A stretch of 64,000 nucleotides of DNA from Agarophyton chilense. Its lineage: Eukaryota > Rhodophyta > Florideophyceae > Gracilariales > Gracilariaceae. Shown here piece after piece: positions 1-11,773 of this stretch (position 1 is its first letter; every line of letters starts with the position of its first letter). Location: the NCBI GenBank assembly GCA_030374765.1, contig JARGXX010000111.1, positions 744,001-808,000 of the forward strand, given 5' to 3'. The notes under the pieces were generated by a model. The model saw only the letters and a list, made by a program, of their open reading frames with translations. It ran no database searches and was not told where the DNA came from. Both the position numbers and the translations under genes were made by a program.

Positions 1-888
1 TGGCAGGGAAAACATTGTGTACGAGAGAGGCGGCCATGGGGTGAGGGAAGGCGGGGGAACCAGATTATGACTTTTGAGCGATGGGGTGAAAGAAGGTGTT
101 GCGGTGATATCTGAGAGAGAGCTGATGTTTGAGGTTATCGATTGGATTTTGAGGTAGACGGTTGTGGAGAAGCAGTTGAGATTGTCGGTGATTGATTGTG
201 GGACGAGGCCGAAGGAAGCGATGCCGTGCTTGAAGAGGTTTTCTTGGAGCTCGATGCGTTGGAGAGTGGAGGAGATAGATCGCTGGAAGACTGAATTGGA
301 GGAGCATGGATCTTTTAGGATGGCGATGAGCCCTTCCGCTTTTATATGGCCAAAGCTAGCGGCAATAGAGGAGATGTAGAGGACGAGCTGCTCTACTTGT
401 GGGTGTTCGAAGATGAGGGTGAAGCGGAGATGGAGGAGTGCGGCTGTGAATAAGACGGAGCAGAGTGAATTGTTAGCGATGGGGTTTGCGTCTGCGGTTT
501 GGAGGGAGAGGGCATATTGCTGGTGGTGGTAAAAGTCCCCATCTGCGAGGAGGAAGTTATCGGAGGGGTTGTTTGAGTGGGTGAGAGGGGCGTGCAGTTA
601 AGGAGTGGACTTGTGGCTCTTTGTGCGTTGGGGAAAATGGGTTATAGTTGGTGGGGGCGCGCGTTTTGTGGTTGAGATCCGGTGAGGGCACCTTAGTTGG
701 TTGGGCTGTAAGGCAGGTGTGATGCCGGCGAAGAAGGAGCAACGGGAGAAGCAGGAGCGAGGCATGGTGTGGAATGCGAGTTTCGCGTTGATGCTGGAGG
801 AGGGAAAAGAAGCAATAGGTCGTAGATGTTGTGGCGCATGGGATGCGATGATAATTATATGGGGATATTTGTGGGGCATCCATTTCAC
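1..888 (-). CDS. Partial unknown protein, runs off left edge
   Basis: On the minus strand one frame is open from an ATG at 888 to the window edge except for a single TAA at 598-600. The stretch 597-1 (199 codons) has the better coding look: many codons end in C and the protein is mixed helical, with short motifs such as FEHPQVEQLVLYISS and KHGIASFGLVPQS. The part upstream of the TAA is Pro/His/Ser rich and may be leader or intron; an acceptor-like CTCGCAG lies at about 541-550 on the minus strand, so the TAA may sit inside an intron. The plus strand is strongly G-rich here. I recognise no family. The C-terminus is outside the window. Confidence 0.4.
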
Positions 889-1332
889 GTGATGCCAGGC
901 TGTGGGGAGTAGTCGAGAAGAATTGTGAGCAATGACCTGTGTATTGTGAAAATATGGGAATTTGGCTATGTGCCGCCGATGTACCAGATTTCTATTCCTA
1001 TTTTGGTATTTATTGCTATTGACAGGCTCTACTTACTATTACGAGAACATGAAAGAGGGTAGCGAAAATTTTAAATACATGCATAATGTTTTAGTATGCA
1101 CACCTGATCGGAACTCGCAAAAACGTCAAGGTTTTCTGTTTTTGCTAGTTCTTTTTCCCTAAAAACTATCGACTTTGAATTAGTGAAATAATTTTGGGAA
1201 AATATGGAACTACGAAAAATTAAAAAATTCATGGGTTTTCTTTTCTTTCACTTTACTTCGTCTGTTTTTGACTCCTAAAGTAGCATTCAGAGAACACAGA
1301 CAAAGTGGCGTAGGAGAGCCTTAGGGCCCGTT
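889..1332. other. Intergenic stretch without recognisable gene
   Basis: No frame here is supported beyond short chance ORFs. The sequence becomes AT-richer from about 1000 and contains runs of A and T near 1180-1260. Nothing repeated elsewhere in the window was noticed. Confidence 0.4.
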
Positions 1333-3186
1333 ATGCCCATACCGTCGGGAGAAACCTGTAGAGAGTACGTTTTGCTATTTCTGCCGACCTCTGGGGAAGA
1401 ATACCAGAGGCTTGGTCACGTGTATCTCTTTTCCCGGAGCTTTGCTAAGATTCCCGAATTCTGGAGGGGCAAGAAGAACGTGCGCAACGTCTCATGGTTT
1501 AACCGTTGGTTTCATTGTCCTGTGAATTTGCGTTCGGCAACGCGCTGTAGTATCCTCATCCAGACGGTCATGCCGTATGTTTGTTCGGAGGAGGAAGACG
1601 AGTACCAGTTCAAGATGAACAAACTCCTCTCGGATCTATAACAGGACTTCATTTCGGCTCACGTAAGCTTTTCTACAGCTGGTCACAATCTCTTGGCGCT
1701 CATGTGCTTCCGACCGCCGCATGACCGCCTGTTTTCCATGTACAATACGGTCTATTGGAATAAAATTCATGAGCCCGATGGTCATTTATGTCAATCTCTG
1801 GTGTTCTTCTTTTGTTGGCACCAAGTGGAGTTTCAAGACATTAGCGCAGACAGGCGTCCTCCGCTATACCCGTCGCTTCTCCGCGTGGCTCAGAACCATT
1901 GAGCTCTCTACTGGTATATCTCGCCGCTCCTTTTGGTTCCCACGCCATTCATAGTGGCGTATCATTCGTCTCAAATTATTGACAATCACAATGACCGAAG
2001 GTCTTGGTTGTCCTTGCAGGTACTCTTCGTTGACTTCAGCGTGATGTCCGTCATAGACTTTCTGGAAACCGCAAAGTACGGATTCCGTGGTAGTTTCCGC
2101 TCGGATGATTGGAGGGCATGACACAACGAGAACATACCGGGTCCTAACGGTCATTTAATCCCATTTCCGGAAGTCATGATCCGTTTTCTAATGAACATGG
2201 GCATCCAGAATATCTTTCGTTGGCCTCAGGTCGCCATCGAGGTCACCAAGACCCTTTTGGATCATATCCTACAGGTGATGTGGAGCCAGACTTGCAGGTT
2301 TTTTTCGTATAATCACGATACGGACTCGTTCCCGCTGACGCCGTTAAATCCGCAGGATTGGGATGACACTCGTGCTTATCCTGCCGAGCCTTTGAGGACT
2401 CAACCAGCGAAAATTTCGACTCTTAATGTGCTTGACTCGTACCCGACGGCCAATTGATTTGATCCCCAATGATTAAAGCCTGATTTGGAGGCAACGGCAT
2501 TGATTCCTGCTGGTATGTCCGATAGAGAGTCCTTCGGGTAAGATCCCTTCAAGATACTCGTGGAGGGCGTCAATCATCCTGTCTAGTCCAATGTTGTCTT
2601 GCCGACCGACTCCCATCCTCCAGATTCTCGAGGCGCTGCTCTTCAGGATGAACTCTCATGTGCGCCACCCGTCGCCCAAGTGGACATGGCTCCTGGAGAG
2701 GTTACTGTCGAAGCTGCTGATCCTGTAGGTGATCCGATGGCTAAGACGTTCAATATGGATGTCAGCATTGCGCCACCTTCTCATTTGCCGCATTATCCCG
2801 CTTCCGTCATGGCTGCACTGGCGGATCACGGTCATGTCTGCTGTACCTTTAGTATTACTGTTTCGATGGACAGAGTAACAGTCATGAGGGGAGCTTGCTC
2901 CTGGGCGCCTCACTCGACGCGCTACTCCTCGATTATCCAGAAGGATGAGGATCCGAAGACCGGTAAGGTCAAGCTCATGCGAAAGAATGCACAAATGATG
3001 TTCAAGAGGGTTACTGCCGGCTTGAGTGCTTGGTATGGTTTATATTTGAGCGACCGGGAGGCTTCCGAGGTTGACAATAGTTCCTCAGTTGTATCCTGGC
3101 CGAGTAAGCGTGCTCGGCTCGCTGGTTCCGGTCCTATTGGTACAGGAGACTCCTTGGGTGAACTCAGCCCGGTTTCGCTTATGTAG
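1333..3186 (+). pseudogene. Unknown long reading frame broken only by stop codons
   Basis: One forward frame runs from an ATG at 1333 to a terminal TAG at 3184 (618 codons). It is interrupted by seven stops: TAA 1639, TGA 1900, TGA 2119, TGA 2455, TGA 2470, TAA 2539 and TAG 2584. No frameshift is needed anywhere. The N-terminal two thirds is rich in aromatic residues; the last 195 codons are more polar, with a basic patch (KVKLMRKNAQMMFKR) and a WYGLYLSDREAS motif near the end. It lies about 250 bp upstream of the copia pol and in the same orientation, so it could be the element's gag or a captured gene, but I see no zinc knuckle and recognise no family. The stop-only decay is like that of other dead genes in this window. 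Confidence 0.5.
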
Positions 3187-3430
3187 GTTCCAAGTAAGAC
3201 GCCAGGGTTTCCCCTGCGACGCCAAGGTGAATCCTATTGGTGTTCCAAGCGCTTCCGCAAAACTTGCCGTCATGGCGAGAGCTGTTAGGCCGCTGTTAGA
3301 TAGTCATATCAGGTAATGTTTGTGCTTTCTTTAACATGATTTTGTATTCTCCAAACGTGAGTACCTTCGAGCGCCGTCCAAACCTTTAGAGGTTTCCCAG
3401 GTCTTTCTCTGCAGTGTCTACCTAAACAAC

Positions 3431-4551
3431 GTGAATAATGAGCTTGTGAATCACATTGCAAACAGTTCCGTTTCTCTTTTACGAAAGAAAGGTCACATGT
3501 TTTTGTTTTTCAAAAACTCCGCAGTCTTGTTCACGAGAGCCGAACTACCCAAGTTGCATGAGCATTTCTTCCATCCAAGTGCCAAAGAGCTCTATAACCT
3601 CTTAAAACATGCTAAACCAGAAGACACCACGACGGGTACCCAACGGATACTCCAGGACATTGCTCAAAAATGCGAGTCGTTCCAGTACTTCCCCGACTCT
3701 CCCTTTTGCTTCCGTGTCTCAATTCCGGAGGCTGAAATCCACTTCAACCAAGAAATAGACCTGTACCTCATGTACATTTCGTACAAACGGCGCAAACGTA
3801 TACCCCTCCATCATGTCGATGACACGCAAACACACTACTGAAACGCAGTCATACTGAAAGGTGAATCATGCGCACACGACTGGGACGCATTTCTGAAAAA
3901 ATGGGCTACCACTTATACTGGAATGCCAAAAAAATGCGAACTGACCAAGGCTCCATATTTACCTCCAAGTACTGGGAGAAATGCGAAGGAGGTATTGGAA
4001 TTGACCTTCAAGTATCAGAAGTACAGGCATATAACAGCATCGGAGTTAGCGATCGCTATCATGCACCACTGAGGCGAATCTTCAACACTGTGATACACTC
4101 GTCCTAATCTTCACCCCGATCTTGCGTCACGATTTTCCATCAACGACATGAATGACACCATGGGGCCAGAAGTCTTGGTTCCATCCCTGCTTGTGTACGG
4201 CAGATTACCATGACTTCCAAGCACTCCTTCTTCTGTTCCCAAACAAACTAACCGATTACCCGCGTTGGAAGAAGCTCGGAAAGAATGGCCCAAATTACTG
4301 CCAAACTCCGTATCCAGCAGTCTTTCAGATCTCGTATCCCCCCCGCATCGAAGTACCTCATTGATCCAGGGCACCATGTAATTTATTACGACGAAAGCAG
4401 CAAACAGTGTCACGGACCACACAAAGTACTGAAGACCATTGAAAAGGAAGTTACTTTTGACATAAAAGGACGCTTTGCTCGCTATAAAATCGCACACATT
4501 CTTCCAGACCCCGCTTGCCACAGCAATAGTGAATTCCACCGATTTTTTTAG
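3431..4551 (+). pseudogene. Copia integrase, frameshifted
   Basis: The first segment (3431-3841) shows the GAG-pre-integrase/zinc-binding type pattern LHEHFFHPS followed by KCESF, where the second Cys of the expected CxxC is missing. A core-like FNQEIDLYLMYI leads to HVDDTQTHY, which fits the first catalytic Asp region. After a stop at 3839 the same frame continues for some 30 codons and then shifts at the A7 run to the frame with RTDQGSIFTS (second Asp). The region around AYNSIGVSDRYHAPLRR corresponds to the conserved catalytic-Glu segment, but the Glu position reads Gln (VQAYN). A further segment (4285-4551) matches the C-terminal part with PGHHVIYY and GPHKVL. Inactive. Confidence 0.75.
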
Positions 4552-4654
4552 GGTTTACATCACTTTCTGTCCAAGCACACCCCGTCAGTATACGTTACGG
4601 AGATTCCGCAGCCTTTAGACGCACGTAGTAGAACCAAAATTATTTGACGATGAG

Positions 4655-6090
4655 ATGGTCAAAGAACTTGAAGGTTTAGCACGACGTGGCGTATACAAAA
4701 TCATTTTCCTCGATGAAATGAATCCGAAATTCTGGCACAACATCCCTCGTGGTCGCTTAGGCCTTTCTATTAAAAACACAGATATAGATAATGAATCTCA
4801 CAAAGCGCGTTTTATTGCCCAAGGTCACACTGATGTCGAAAAACTTCTTCTGGTCCACACGGGTATCACACTGAAGGAGTCATTCATTCACGCCCTCGTC
4901 GCCATTGCAGCACTATTTGGTTTCCTCCTCTGGTCACAGGACATTTTGCAGGCCGATTTGCAGTCAGCCGACCAGCTGTTGAGCGACATCTACGTGAAAC
5001 CAGCAGCGGAGTTTCGACTTTCGGAGATTCAGCTTCTGAACCTATTGAAGTCACTCTACGGGCGAAGCGACTCAAGTGATTACTGGAACTTTATATTCAC
5101 CTGGCACTTACGCCTCCATTTGTCAATGACCTCCACAGCCGGAGACTTTTCCTTCTTCTTCGAAACAGCGAATAAAAAGCTTATTGGCATAACTGGGGCA
5201 CATGTAGATGACAAAATCAGTACTAGAGATTCTGCATTTGATAACCAGTCCAGATTAACCGAAGCTCGCTTCGATTCCAAAGACAGAGAGTACCAGAACT
5301 TAAAGTTTGCCGAAATCGATGTCCAAAAGATTTCAAACGGCCACAAACTTCAGAAGGCACATTTTGCCAACCGTACCAAGCTCTTACGGCACGACGCGAC
5401 GTATCTAGAGTTGCGATCAACGCGGCAAGAATTGGCATGGTTAACCTACACTAGACCAGACATTTTGTCCCCCATCAATTTGCTGGCTCAGCTTACAGAA
5501 CCACTGTTCAATTTGGCAGCCATCAAATCAATCAAGGAACTAATCCGACGCACTAGAGCTACCTCAACAAGATGTCTGCTTCAATATCGCCTTAACAAGA
5601 ACAAACGACACATACGAGCGAACAGTCACAGTTCTCTCTGCAACACCCCGTCGCTACACTCACAACTTGGCTATTTGATTAGTTTGGTGGATGACACTCG
5701 TTTACACAACATTATATACTACAGCAGCTACAAAAGTCGAAGACGTGTTCGATCGAAAAAGAGCGCAGAACTATACGCTTTTTGCAACGCTTTTGACAAC
5801 GCATATCTGCTGAAGCGTGAACTGCAGTCGATGTTGAATGAAATTGTTCCGCTCGTTATGTTGACAGATAGTGCATCTGTGTTCAAATCTATCTTCAAAG
5901 GGACAACAAAGACCGGGATAACGTCTCATGCTGGACATTATCGCCGCGCGTAAAGCGTATCCAAACATGGAAATAATCAACATCGGTTAGATTCGCGGTA
6001 CGGATAATTATACATATGGATTTACAAAAATATAAGCCGTGCTCAAGAGTTGAAAAACTTCTTGACACCGGATATTTTCCCATCCCGGTC
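4655..6090 (+). pseudogene. Copia reverse transcriptase and RNase H, decayed
   Basis: A 432-codon open frame (4655-5953) covers RT and most of RNase H. Visible RT features are KARFIAQGH, the motif-A region SQDILQADLQS with its Asp, and the catalytic YVDD box changed to HVDD (about 5200-5211). RNase H is recognisable from SQLGYLISL, YYSSYKSRRR, KKSAELYAF (Glu kept) and MLTDSAS (Asp kept); the first Asp of the domain, normally in a DAS motif, is not present. At about 5930 the frame shifts and the usual C-terminal tail continues in the other frame (LDIIAARKAYPN, then IRGTDN) with a TAG where the family has Trp. Non-functional. Confidence 0.8.
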
Positions 6091-7190
6091 AACAGTGGAT
6101 ACGTCGCAGCGTACACGTTTCGGAAAAAATCCAGTGTTATCGAAAGCCTTTCATCGATGACTTGTACCACTACACTATCGATAAGTCCTTTTGACTACGA
6201 ACCAGACTATCGACACGGCCATTCGTCTACGCAGCATCTTTCCTACTTATGTCTGAGAGAGAAAGTCATATTTCTTTCTCCTAGTCAGTAGGATTTGTTT
6301 TACGTGACATTAAACTGTTTACGTTACTGACCAGGGTCAGTGCGCTAGCGCTCAGTCCTCTTCGCCTCTCCCCACGGACACCCGGAGAACCTGCGTTCTT
6401 GACTCTGAAACTTAGAAAGTGCGTACTCGTATGGGATACATGTTCCTTTTTATCTTAGAATTTACATTTAGATTCCCACAAAGAACTTATAATCCTTGGA
6501 AAACACACATTTCATGAATCAGAATCCGCAAAAGATACGGCTTTGGTGGGCTACCTAACCCAAAACTTTTGAGGTCGCAGGCCAGTATGCTGTGAAATAC
6601 ACCACGAATTCTCTCAATCTTTATAGGATATTATCGCAGCATGATATCTAGATCTCGCTTTCAAGGCTTTTCAAATCTAAGACGATATCGCTAATGAACG
6701 TACCAAAGTCCTATGCATTGTGAGAAGCTGTAATGATTTCAAATAAGATTGATTTAGGTGCTTGGCTCCACCAAATAACCGGGAAGTTCAGCTTGCTGGA
6801 TACAATGCGCCAAAATACTGTTGTTTTCCCTTCTTGGCTTCTTGTACACTCGAAGGCATAAGTAGAAAGGATGAGGAACAAGATGATTTCCTTTTCATCT
6901 TCGTTACAGTTCAGAAGCTTATTACTGTGATTTCTGAAAAACTGGTTTTCATGATATTAATCATGAACTGCAATATTCTATTTATCTTTGGAATACGAGT
7001 TCTTGGCTCTCAAACAACCTTGAAGTGGAGCTTTCAGCGAATTACTGGATGTACAAATTCGTTTCAATGTTGATGAAGGTCTGAAGAACCAAAACTCTTC
7101 ATTGTCTTTCTTCAAAATGCAATTGCAAATGGGAAATGTGGAAGCTAAGCGGAGCCCCAAGATTGAGCTGCGTGCCCATTTGGGCACATT
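6091..7190. other. No supported gene; possible downstream part of copia element
   Basis: Only short ORFs. A 103-codon plus-strand ORF (6762-7073) has no recognisable domain and no second copy to test conservation. A long terminal repeat of the copia element could lie in 6100-6760, but no matching copy upstream was recognised by eye. Confidence 0.3.
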
Positions 7191-7483
7191 GGGTCGTATC
7201 AATTAGAGGAACAAGAAGGACGTCTTTCAGAAGCGATCATAGTTCAAATATGGGATCGAATACTTCTTGGAGGCATCTTTGTACACGTCTCCAGGGCTCT
7301 ATGCGAGTCATTAGAGAGATCGCCCGCGTGGATCGTGCAAACAAGTCTTTGAACTCACATTTCTCTGGGTTTGCCTCGGCTTACTCAGAGTGCGGATTGG
7401 AAACGCTTGAACTACCAAAAGACGCTTCAAGATGTATTGTAGCTTGTGGAATGGATACTTCCTTTCAGTTCGACAAATATTAA
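7190..7483 (+). pseudogene. Diverged fragment of a repeat-borne protein (also at 37.4 and 61.7 kb)
   Basis: The plus-strand peptide here aligns with the ones encoded at 37363-37550 and 61660-61842. Shared positions include SDHSS, a Trp-Arg followed two residues later by Cys, GSM and ARV. Between this copy and the 37-kb copy many codon differences are at third positions (TCA/TCT, GGC/GGA, GTG/GTA, TCT/TCG, TTG/TTA), so the plus strand was the coding one. The family is not recognised. Multiple dispersed copies suggest part of a mobile element. Confidence 0.5.
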
Positions 7484-8084
7484 AACCACTCTACTTTGTT
7501 TTGTACGTATGGGCCGTCGTGGGTATGATTTATGGCCACGAAAGTTGGAGATGAAATATTTTGGGCCGCAGGAAAATTGGCGACAGAGAAATAGACGAGT
7601 TTGGGTGTTTAAGGGCTCACGAAATTTTCAGATATTCTCGAGTTGTGATTGAATGTTTTGACACACTGGTCTAAGATGCACGGGTAGATTCCGATTTTTT
7701 TCTCGAAGCGAATCCATCCAACGCATTTCTACTAACGTAGGTGCACAAAAAGGGGACTGGTAAAAGGGATATCACGAAGGAATGAATGCTCGTGGCATAA
7801 AAGCCATAGCTAAAGAAAGTGCCAATGACCAGGAGGATATGAAAGCCCTGTTGGATTCTAAAAACACATTTTTTCATAAGAAAAAATACTTTGTCATAGA
7901 AATAACGTGGTATGGATAGTCCAGAATTTTGGGAACATGCAACACTTCTTTCTGTGTAATAAGTCTGTCAGTTATCGAATATTAACCCCGGGATTGAAGT
8001 AACACTTCCATCGAAGCACACTTTTTTTGTCGGACTTCAGCGATCTATATCTATCAGTCCCTGCCAAGCAACTCGACATCTTTT
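7484..8084. other. No supported gene
   Basis: Short ORFs only, on both strands, without motifs. A 68-codon minus-strand ORF (7671-7877) is hydrophobic but has no supporting evidence. Confidence 0.3.
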
Positions 8085-8540
8085 TTGTTTCACAGCCATG
8101 CCCACAGTTCATCATCAATGGCTGATATGGAACAAACTCGTATGAATCAATCACGAGCAACCTCCTTCGCTTTCGACCAAATCAGGTACCCCCTCTACAT
8201 ACAAACATGGCACCTTTTGGTGCCGGGCTCAGAGAGAAAAACTGACACGAATAGAAAGCCCATAGTGGACGAAAAAGAGTTGTCTCATGCTTCGGATAGT
8301 ATTAAGAAATTTATACTTTATAGTCGCAGTAAAAGCATGAACTATTTTGCATACATCAACGCTAAAAGCTAACACAAACCAGCCATTCAGTCTATTGTTG
8401 GGCCTATCATATCACTCGAACTTATTGCCACGGATTTTTCTGGCCCTATTATATTTGCGTCTGTCCAAGGATTGAAGATCATGTCTTCTTTACTTTGGAG
8501 TCGGCGCTCCCTTTTGTGCCTTAAGTACAGTGCACAGAGG
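8085..8540 (+). pseudogene. Copia integrase remnant
   Basis: Same frame before and after a TAA at 8370. After the stop the peptide reads SLELIATDFSGPIIF then SVQGLK, which fits the start of a copia integrase core (the ATDF.GP segment carrying the first catalytic Asp, then a G.KY-like position). The preceding 95 codons are in the same frame but unrecognised. The fragment ends at a TGA at about 8536-8538, and no further integrase follows. It is shorter and more degraded than the element at 3.4-6.1 kb and in the same orientation. Confidence 0.4.
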
Positions 8541-9776
8541 TGAGCGCCGCACATATTATTACCTAGAGTAAAACTTGGTTAGCCGACTAACCCCTCTACA
8601 GTACGGGATAATGGTTGCCACGTGGCTACTCACCACAGTATTTGCGCCGTTGCCAATCCGGTATTCCCCTACAAAGGGTCGAATCGGATGCGCCGTGGCA
8701 GACCGAGGTCCCACGTGTAACATACAACCTCACGGATCATCTGCGGGGTGCTGTTTCATAACTTCATGCTAGCCGTTGCGCTCAATAATGAGCATCATTA
8801 TACTTATCCAAAAAAATCATCCATCGGCATTCCAACAGTGCACAATACTAAAAGTGTGTCTTGATTTGTTCGAAGTGCGCTGAAGGGGTTCTGGCATTCA
8901 CGTGCCCGGAGAGAGGTCCCCCGTTCTTTGGGGGGTTTAGAGGGGCCACCCTTTTTTTAGAGAGGCAGCGTGGTTATGCTTCAATTTCTTTTTCACACAC
9001 ATTACAGCATTGAACGCATATTATCCAGTAGAGAGGCACACCAGTCATCTATACATCACCGTTGCAGGCCACAGAATTCGTAGAACCATCGGCGGTGCCC
9101 TCAGTGAGAACCGCCGGAGGCGTCAGTGGGGAGATCAGATACGAGAGTTAATCTTAGGCGTCGCGAACGCCACGTGAGGTGTGACTGAATTTATTACGTC
9201 ATTCAGCGGCTCCCAGAGGCGACGAACCACTCGCTGCGGCAACGCTAACTCTGCAGGATCGTGCTGATAGCCACTTACTGCTTGGTGCCTCAAAGTGCGG
9301 CATCTTGGGCGATGCCCTGCTGCGACATCCTCGTCGATTTCTGAGACCCCTTCCTTGCCGTCACCCGACGGCAGAACTCATGGTTTAGCAGCGCGCGCCG
9401 GCGACTCCGTCATGATGCCCTGACTCCCCCCATTTCGCGCCACGCACAACCCCGTCGGGAATGCCCTGTGTCTTACAGCTCGAACTGAATTGTACGGCTG
9501 CCGTCCTGCTCTCGATCCCGCAATTACTCCCAACCTTATGCAAGCCCCCCGATATTCCCCGATCTCTGTTTTCGCTGGCGGATTTAAGGTATAGGTATTT
9601 GTATTTTTCTACGATCCTGCCCTGATATAGCGCTGATTGGAATATGTTGTCTTCCTTTGAAGCCGTGTCTTTGCGTCTGGAATAGAAAGCGGCAGATAAC
9701 TGGTGGTCTTATTTCTACAATGAGTGGACTGGAGCAACTCTTCTGTGGAGCTTGTGTGCAGAACCTTTGAAGAGTT
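8541..9776. other. Gene-free, relatively GC-rich stretch
   Basis: No ORF worth supporting. Contains a G-rich tract at 8930-8945 (G6-T3A-GAG4) resembling the telomere-like fillers at 56.68 and 63.11 kb with one base extra, and a block of GC-rich sequence at 9060-9520 without open frames. Confidence 0.4.
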
Positions 9777-10728
9777 TTAAAAGTGCTTTCCATCGATTCT
9801 ATTACAAGGATTCCCATAAATACGGATGTAGAAAGCGGGCGCGACTACAGTCATTGAAAGCCATTTTGCTTCTTTGAGTTTACTTAAACTTTGAGAGTAT
9901 GCAGGATAAGAAAGGCAATGTAAACGAACTCTTGGGGACATAAGAACGAAACTCATCTGCAGTTTTCTGACCGGTGTTGGATTCATTCGTAAGCTGCACA
10001 ACAACTGCCATCCTTCTCCAGGTTCCTTTTTTGAATTTCAAACAATTTGGACAGTGCAATCGATCGAACAAAAGAACATCCAATAAATTGCATCTGGACC
10101 CAACACATGCTGTCCACAATGAGTATGCATAGCATTTGAGCACGATTTGCACACATGAATTGGAGATGAGTTAAAGCGGCATCCACTGATCTTACAAACT
10201 GGGGGGGCCGCGACCTCAGGCTTTCTCGCTTTCTCACATTCGCTGATGATGTAATATACTTCTCGCTCTTAACATCCCTTTTACTTGGGGTTTGGTTGTT
10301 CTTTGCAAATGGAAGTCTCTTAATGCCTTCTTCGCTTTCATCAGATTCGAGCATTTTTTTCTGGTCTTCGAAGAAGGAGAGTCCTTCGTTCTTTCTTAAC
10401 CTTCGCTGTTTTTGGTTGAACATCCTCCCTCTCAACTGCCTGGGCAGTGCCTCTCTTTTGGGAGTTTTTTTACAGTGTATTTCCGATGAGCGCCTTTGTC
10501 AACCTCTTATGTTTTATTATTACTTCTTCGTCCTCCGTTTCGTCGGTTTTGGTCGGGTGCTCTTCAATCTCTTCATCTTTGCTCTTCTCAAGTGATAGTT
10601 GTGCGTGTCTCCCTGTGGGCTTCGTCTTCTTCGAATACTTTGGGGTGGCTGATGCGATTCGAAGTTTCGTGACAAGGGCCTTATGTGCACCCTAGTTCCC
10701 CTCCGTGTATGAAAGCAGTTTATGCTCG
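9777..10728 (-). pseudogene. Zinc-finger protein, frameshifted at a homopolymer
   Basis: Reading from 10728 downward: a charged segment (KSKDEEIEEHPT, then DETEDEEV), a basic/acidic segment (FEDQKKMLESDESEE), then a Cys/His cluster. The cluster reads VCKISGC, then HVCKSCSNAMHTHC, then FFCSIDC, which is the spacing of a zinc-binding PHD-like or treble-clef domain. The charged part (10435-10208) and the cluster are in different frames and the switch falls at a G7/C7 run (10201-10207). One in-frame TGA follows the cluster (about 10039), and the frame then stays open to 9777. The family is not identified; a chromatin-type or transposon-borne protein is possible. Either a real pseudogene or a homopolymer sequencing error. 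Confidence 0.5.
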
Positions 10729-10740
10729 CCCAGTGAGGCA

Positions 10741-10979
10741 CCTTGATATCCGTAGAATATACAGAAGATGTATCCTAGATGTATTTGTGGGCATCATGAT
10801 GTCCCGGTGATGTACAGTAGTTTTGAAAATAAAATTTGAAGAGTACGTTAACGTGCGCAGGATGCCCCCACGATGTGCCATGCAGTACTCCATACACGTT
10901 TGATGCGCTATGGTTTCTGTTTAGCATGTTAGATATGCTTTGGATGCACCAAAGACTTTTTTGTTTTGAGTGAGGAGAA
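10741..10979. other. Spacer between divergently oriented ORFs
   Basis: About 240 bp, AT-rich in the middle, between the minus-strand zinc-finger pseudogene and the plus-strand membrane ORF. No specific promoter element recognised. Confidence 0.3.
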
Positions 10980-11735
10980 GTGCGTGCATCACACCCAGAA
11001 AATTTGCATGGCAGTCGTGCGAAACGAGCCGCTGCTCATCTCCACCAACCCCATTTCCAACATGCTTCTTCCCTCCTCTATTTTTCTTCTCTATCAAGAC
11101 CTTTCCCGCATTCACTGTCGTCAAGAGTTTGGCTCCTTGGAGTAACTACCGTCGAGAGAATTGCATTGGGGAATTCGATTCCTAGTGGCGTGTACGCCGC
11201 CATGGCCTACTCCATGCTTTCCAACGTCTTCACCTTTGACTTTACCAGTGCCATCTCTCTAAATACCTTGTTGGGACATACTTGGTCGTGTTTCAATTTC
11301 TGTACTTCTATCTGTAACGTTCTCAATCTGCACTACTATGCTGATAGTTATCGAGCCACCGACATAGCATTTATTGCCAATCTTCTCCCCCTTGCCGTTG
11401 CTCTCTTTCTTGCCCTTTTCGATCAAGAGCTGCCAGCCTTTTTTACTTACTCCCTATCTCAGCCTAAGGCCCCCTTTTTATTCATTTGCCATCAGTACGG
11501 GATGCCTTTTATCAGTGTTGCCTGCCTTTCACTCTGCGTCGAGCGATTTTCTACCATACCTTGCGCATACACAGGGGATAGCGATCTATCTTATGAAAGC
11601 TGCAATTTTGCGCACCATGTTTACTCCTCACGCTTGGTTTGGAGTGTTCCCAGCGTTGATATCGGGCTTCCTGGTCGTGTAAGCATAATTACATACCCAC
11701 AATTTGGCGTTAGGCATTCCAATACCCATTGTTAG
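10980..11735 (+). CDS. Hydrophobic membrane-type protein, 251 codons
   Basis: One open frame with several hydrophobic segments, e.g. GVYAAMAYSML at about residue 70, SLNTLLGHTWSC near 95, and FIANLLPLAVALFLALF near 130-150, suggesting at least three membrane spans. The middle part resembles the membrane half of fusaric-acid-resistance/aromatic-acid exporter (FUSC-like) proteins only weakly, so I do not assign it. In 11374-11682 a second frame is also open and hydrophobic and ends with FGVFPALISGFLVV, so a frameshift near 11450-11500 may have split the true C-terminus. The N-terminal 50 residues are His/Ser rich and may not be translated. Copy number one in this window. Confidence 0.4.
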   Translation: MRASHPENLHGSRAKRAAAHLHQPHFQHASSLLYFSSLSRPFPHSLSSRVWLLGVTTVERIALGNSIPSGVYAAMAYSMLSNVFTFDFTSAISLNTLLGHTWSCFNFCTSICNVLNLHYYADSYRATDIAFIANLLPLAVALFLALFDQELPAFFTYSLSQPKAPFLFICHQYGMPFISVACLSLCVERFSTIPCAYTGDSDLSYESCNFAHHVYSSRLVWSVPSVDIGLPGRVSIITYPQFGVRHSNTHC

Positions 11736-11773
11736 AAGTCCAACGTTGGAGCTGCTGCTTCGCTCACATCAGA

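Larger units (their letters stand above)
3431..6090 (+). mobile_element. Degenerate Ty1/copia retrotransposon pol region
   Basis: Integrase, then reverse transcriptase, then RNase H, in the order that defines the copia superfamily, all on the plus strand and decayed. Pieces lie in at least two frames. One frameshift is at an A7 run (3928-3934) in the integrase, and another is near the end of RNase H at about 5930. I did not find matching long terminal repeats on either side, nor a gag with a CCHC knuckle, so ends are undefined and the element may be truncated at the 5' side. It is not part of the duplicated unit. Confidence 0.85.

Noticed and set aside
4884-5983. Minus-strand ORFs of 60-90 codons across the copia RT
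   Set aside because: They are antisense shadows of a well-supported RT/RNase H frame.
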